DNA of 5,522 nt from Kingella pumchi (lineage in GTDB: Bacteria; Pseudomonadota; Gammaproteobacteria; Burkholderiales; Neisseriaceae): positions 741 to 6,262 of the forward strand of contig NZ_JAKOOW010000034.1 in assembly GCF_022288825.1 (NCBI RefSeq), in the 5' to 3' direction. Of this stretch, positions 4,721 to 5,522 are shown piece after piece (within the stretch, counting starts at the first letter, position 1; the number at the start of each line of letters is the position of its first letter). The notes under the pieces are model-generated. The model had not been told where the DNA came from. It saw only the letters and a list, made by a program, of their open reading frames with translations, and searched no databases. A program made the position numbers and the translations under genes.

Positions 4721-5314
4721 TTACAGGTTATGCAGGAAGTTGTGCAAGAGACGCGCGCCGCTTTTGCCGGAGCGTTCGGGGTGGAATTGCACGCCGTAGA
4801 AGTTGCCCTGCTGCACGGCGGCGGAAAAGGCGCTGCCGTAGTGGCTTTCGGCGACGGTGCAGGCGCCGACGGCAATGCTGTAGCTGTGGACGAAGTAGAA
4901 ATGGCTATCCTGCGCGATGCCTTCAAATAGCGGATGTTCGGGCTGGTGGCGGACGGTGTTCCAGCCCATATGCGGCAGCGGCAGGCCGTCTGCGTCGAGT
5001 ATCGCGGTGCGCGCGGGCAGGACACCGAGGGCGGGTACGTCGCCTTCGGCGGAGTACTCGCCGAGCAACTGCATGCCGAGGCAGATGCCCAAAAGCGGCT
5101 GTTGCGCGCGACGAATGGGGTCGGCAAGGCCGCGCGCGGCGATGTTGTGCATGGCAGCGGCAGCGGTGCCGACGCCGGGCAGGAGCAGTTTGTCGGCGGC
5201 GGCGATGGCAACGGGGTCGGCGCTGATGCGGGCACGGCAGCCGAGACGGGCAAAGGCGGCTTGCACGGAGAAGAGGTTGGCACAGCCGGTGTCGATGATG
5301 ATGAGGTTGGGCAT
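4721..5314 (-). CDS. hisH: Imidazole glycerol phosphate synthase subunit HisH
   Basis: 197 residues (E. coli HisH has 196). It is a class I glutamine amidotransferase that hydrolyses glutamine and passes ammonia to HisF, which makes imidazole glycerol phosphate and the purine by-product AICAR in histidine synthesis. The catalytic triad is intact: Cys78 in LLGICLGMQ, His178 and Glu180 in YGVQFHPERSG. The P-loop-like LPGVGT (45-50) and PHMGWN are also present. The N-terminus DTGCANLFSV resembles the enterobacterial form, not the DYGMGNL form common elsewhere. Start ATG 5314-5312 fits family length; the ribosome site is weak (AAAGA about 6 nt upstream). hisF and hisA are not next to it: the downstream gene is an unrelated DUF945 gene, so its partner must be encoded outside this window. 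An extended -10 promoter lies about 170 bp upstream. Confidence 0.97.
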   Translation of the reverse strand: MPNLIIIDTGCANLFSVQAAFARLGCRARISADPVAIAAADKLLLPGVGTAAAAMHNIAARGLADPIRRAQQPLLGICLGMQLLGEYSAEGDVPALGVLPARTAILDADGLPLPHMGWNTVRHQPEHPLFEGIAQDSHFYFVHSYSIAVGACTVAESHYGSAFSAAVQQGNFYGVQFHPERSGKSGARLLHNFLHNL

Positions 5315-5351
5315 GGGTGTCTTTCGGATGGAACGGGTTTCAGAAACGTCA

Positions 5352-5369
5352 TCCCCGCGCAGGCGGGGA
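5352..5369. repeat. dRS3-like inverted repeat upstream of hisH
   Basis: TCCCCGC-GCAG-GCGGGGA is a perfect 7-bp inverted repeat with a 4-nt centre. With its flanks (5351-5370) it matches the neisserial dRS3 pattern ATTCCC-N8-GGGAAT at 9 of 12 fixed positions, and the GCGCAGGC centre is the common one. dRS3 repeats in Neisseria are dispersed and can serve as phage integration or recombination sites; no such role is shown here. It sits 38 bp before the hisH start. Confidence 0.55.
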
Positions 5370-5383
5370 CGGCCTTTGGCCGT
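5369..5383. repeat. Short inverted repeat next to the dRS3-like element
   Basis: ACGGCC-TTT-GGCCGT, a 6-bp stem with 3-nt loop, abuts the dRS3-like repeat in the hisH leader. On the minus strand the pair would form tandem hairpins in the mRNA leader. Confidence 0.45.
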
Positions 5384-5421
5384 AAAAGCACGCGTAAATC
5401 TTGTTGCGGGGAAAAGTCAAA

Positions 5422-5433
5422 AGGCCGTCTGAA
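5422..5433 (+). repeat. Neisseria-type DNA uptake sequence (AGGCCGTCTGAA)
   Basis: This is an exact 12-mer of the AG-DUS dialect used by many Neisseria species. It is the only copy in the window and differs from the ten AGGCAGCCTGAA copies elsewhere. It lies in the hisH leader, with no inverted partner nearby. Confidence 0.85.
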
Positions 5434-5443
5434 TCGGGGCAAT

Positions 5444-5463
5444 GTCGGATTCAAGAATCCGAC
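5444..5463. repeat. Perfect 9-bp palindrome in the hisH leader
   Basis: GTCGGATTC-AA-GAATCCGAC is perfectly symmetrical apart from its two central bases. It lies just downstream of the predicted hisH transcription start, so it would form a hairpin near the 5' end of the mRNA, or a dimeric protein could bind it. I do not recognise a regulator for it. Confidence 0.6.
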
Positions 5464-5484
5464 CTTGTATATCGGAACACCCGT

Positions 5485-5493
5485 ATCATAGCA
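5485..5493 (-). promoter_or_regulatory. Extended -10 promoter upstream of hisH
   Basis: The minus strand reads TGC-TATGAT (5493-5485), identical to the nine bases before the DUF945 gene. No -35 box is evident in the GC-rich sequence upstream. Transcription would start near 5478, giving hisH a leader of about 160 nt that contains the palindrome, AG-DUS and dRS3-like repeat. Confidence 0.6.
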
Positions 5494-5522
5494 ACAAACC
5501 GCCCGCCGCCGCCCGCATCCGA

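Noticed and set aside
4579..5454. Minus-strand open frame of 291 codons overlapping hisH
   Set aside because: It is out of frame with hisH, rich in Pro/Ser/Thr, and begins and ends in translated dRS3-like and DUS repeats.

Overview
This is an ordinary chromosomal stretch from a member of the Neisseriaceae. The main clue is the DNA uptake sequence (DUS). Ten exact copies of the 12-mer AGGCAGCCTGAA (either strand) lie in 5.5 kb, the dialect I associate with Kingella and related genera, plus one copy of the Neisseria-type AGGCCGTCTGAA near the right edge. The DNA is GC-rich and the proteins look beta-proteobacterial. I cannot name the genus.

All five genes lie on the minus strand, so transcription runs right to left. 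In that order they are: hisH (4721-5314, glutaminase subunit of imidazole glycerol phosphate synthase), a YdgA/DUF945-family envelope protein (2947-4512), purA (1365-2666, adenylosuccinate synthetase), rdgC (340-1239, recombination-associated DNA-binding protein) and the 5' part of a small lipoprotein gene that runs off the left edge (1-147). The gaps are 125-281 bp. Each contains DUS elements, and all four gene-to-gene gaps contain at least one DUS-built hairpin, so each gene is probably its own transcription unit. Only the purA end has a textbook intrinsic terminator, with a GC-rich stem followed by a U-rich tract.

Two near-identical extended -10 promoters (TGCTATGAT) are visible, one before the DUF945 gene and one before hisH. 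The hisH transcript would begin with a leader of about 160 nt holding a perfect palindrome, the Neisseria-type DUS, a small hairpin and a dRS3-like inverted repeat. The right-hand 32 bp show no gene.

The genes do not form a pathway. hisH belongs to histidine synthesis, purA to AMP synthesis, rdgC to recombination control, and the other two encode envelope proteins. I see no mobile element, CRISPR array, RNA gene or defence system, and no convincing undescribed system. The most interesting material is the intergenic structure: how DUS pairs, terminators and promoters are packed together.
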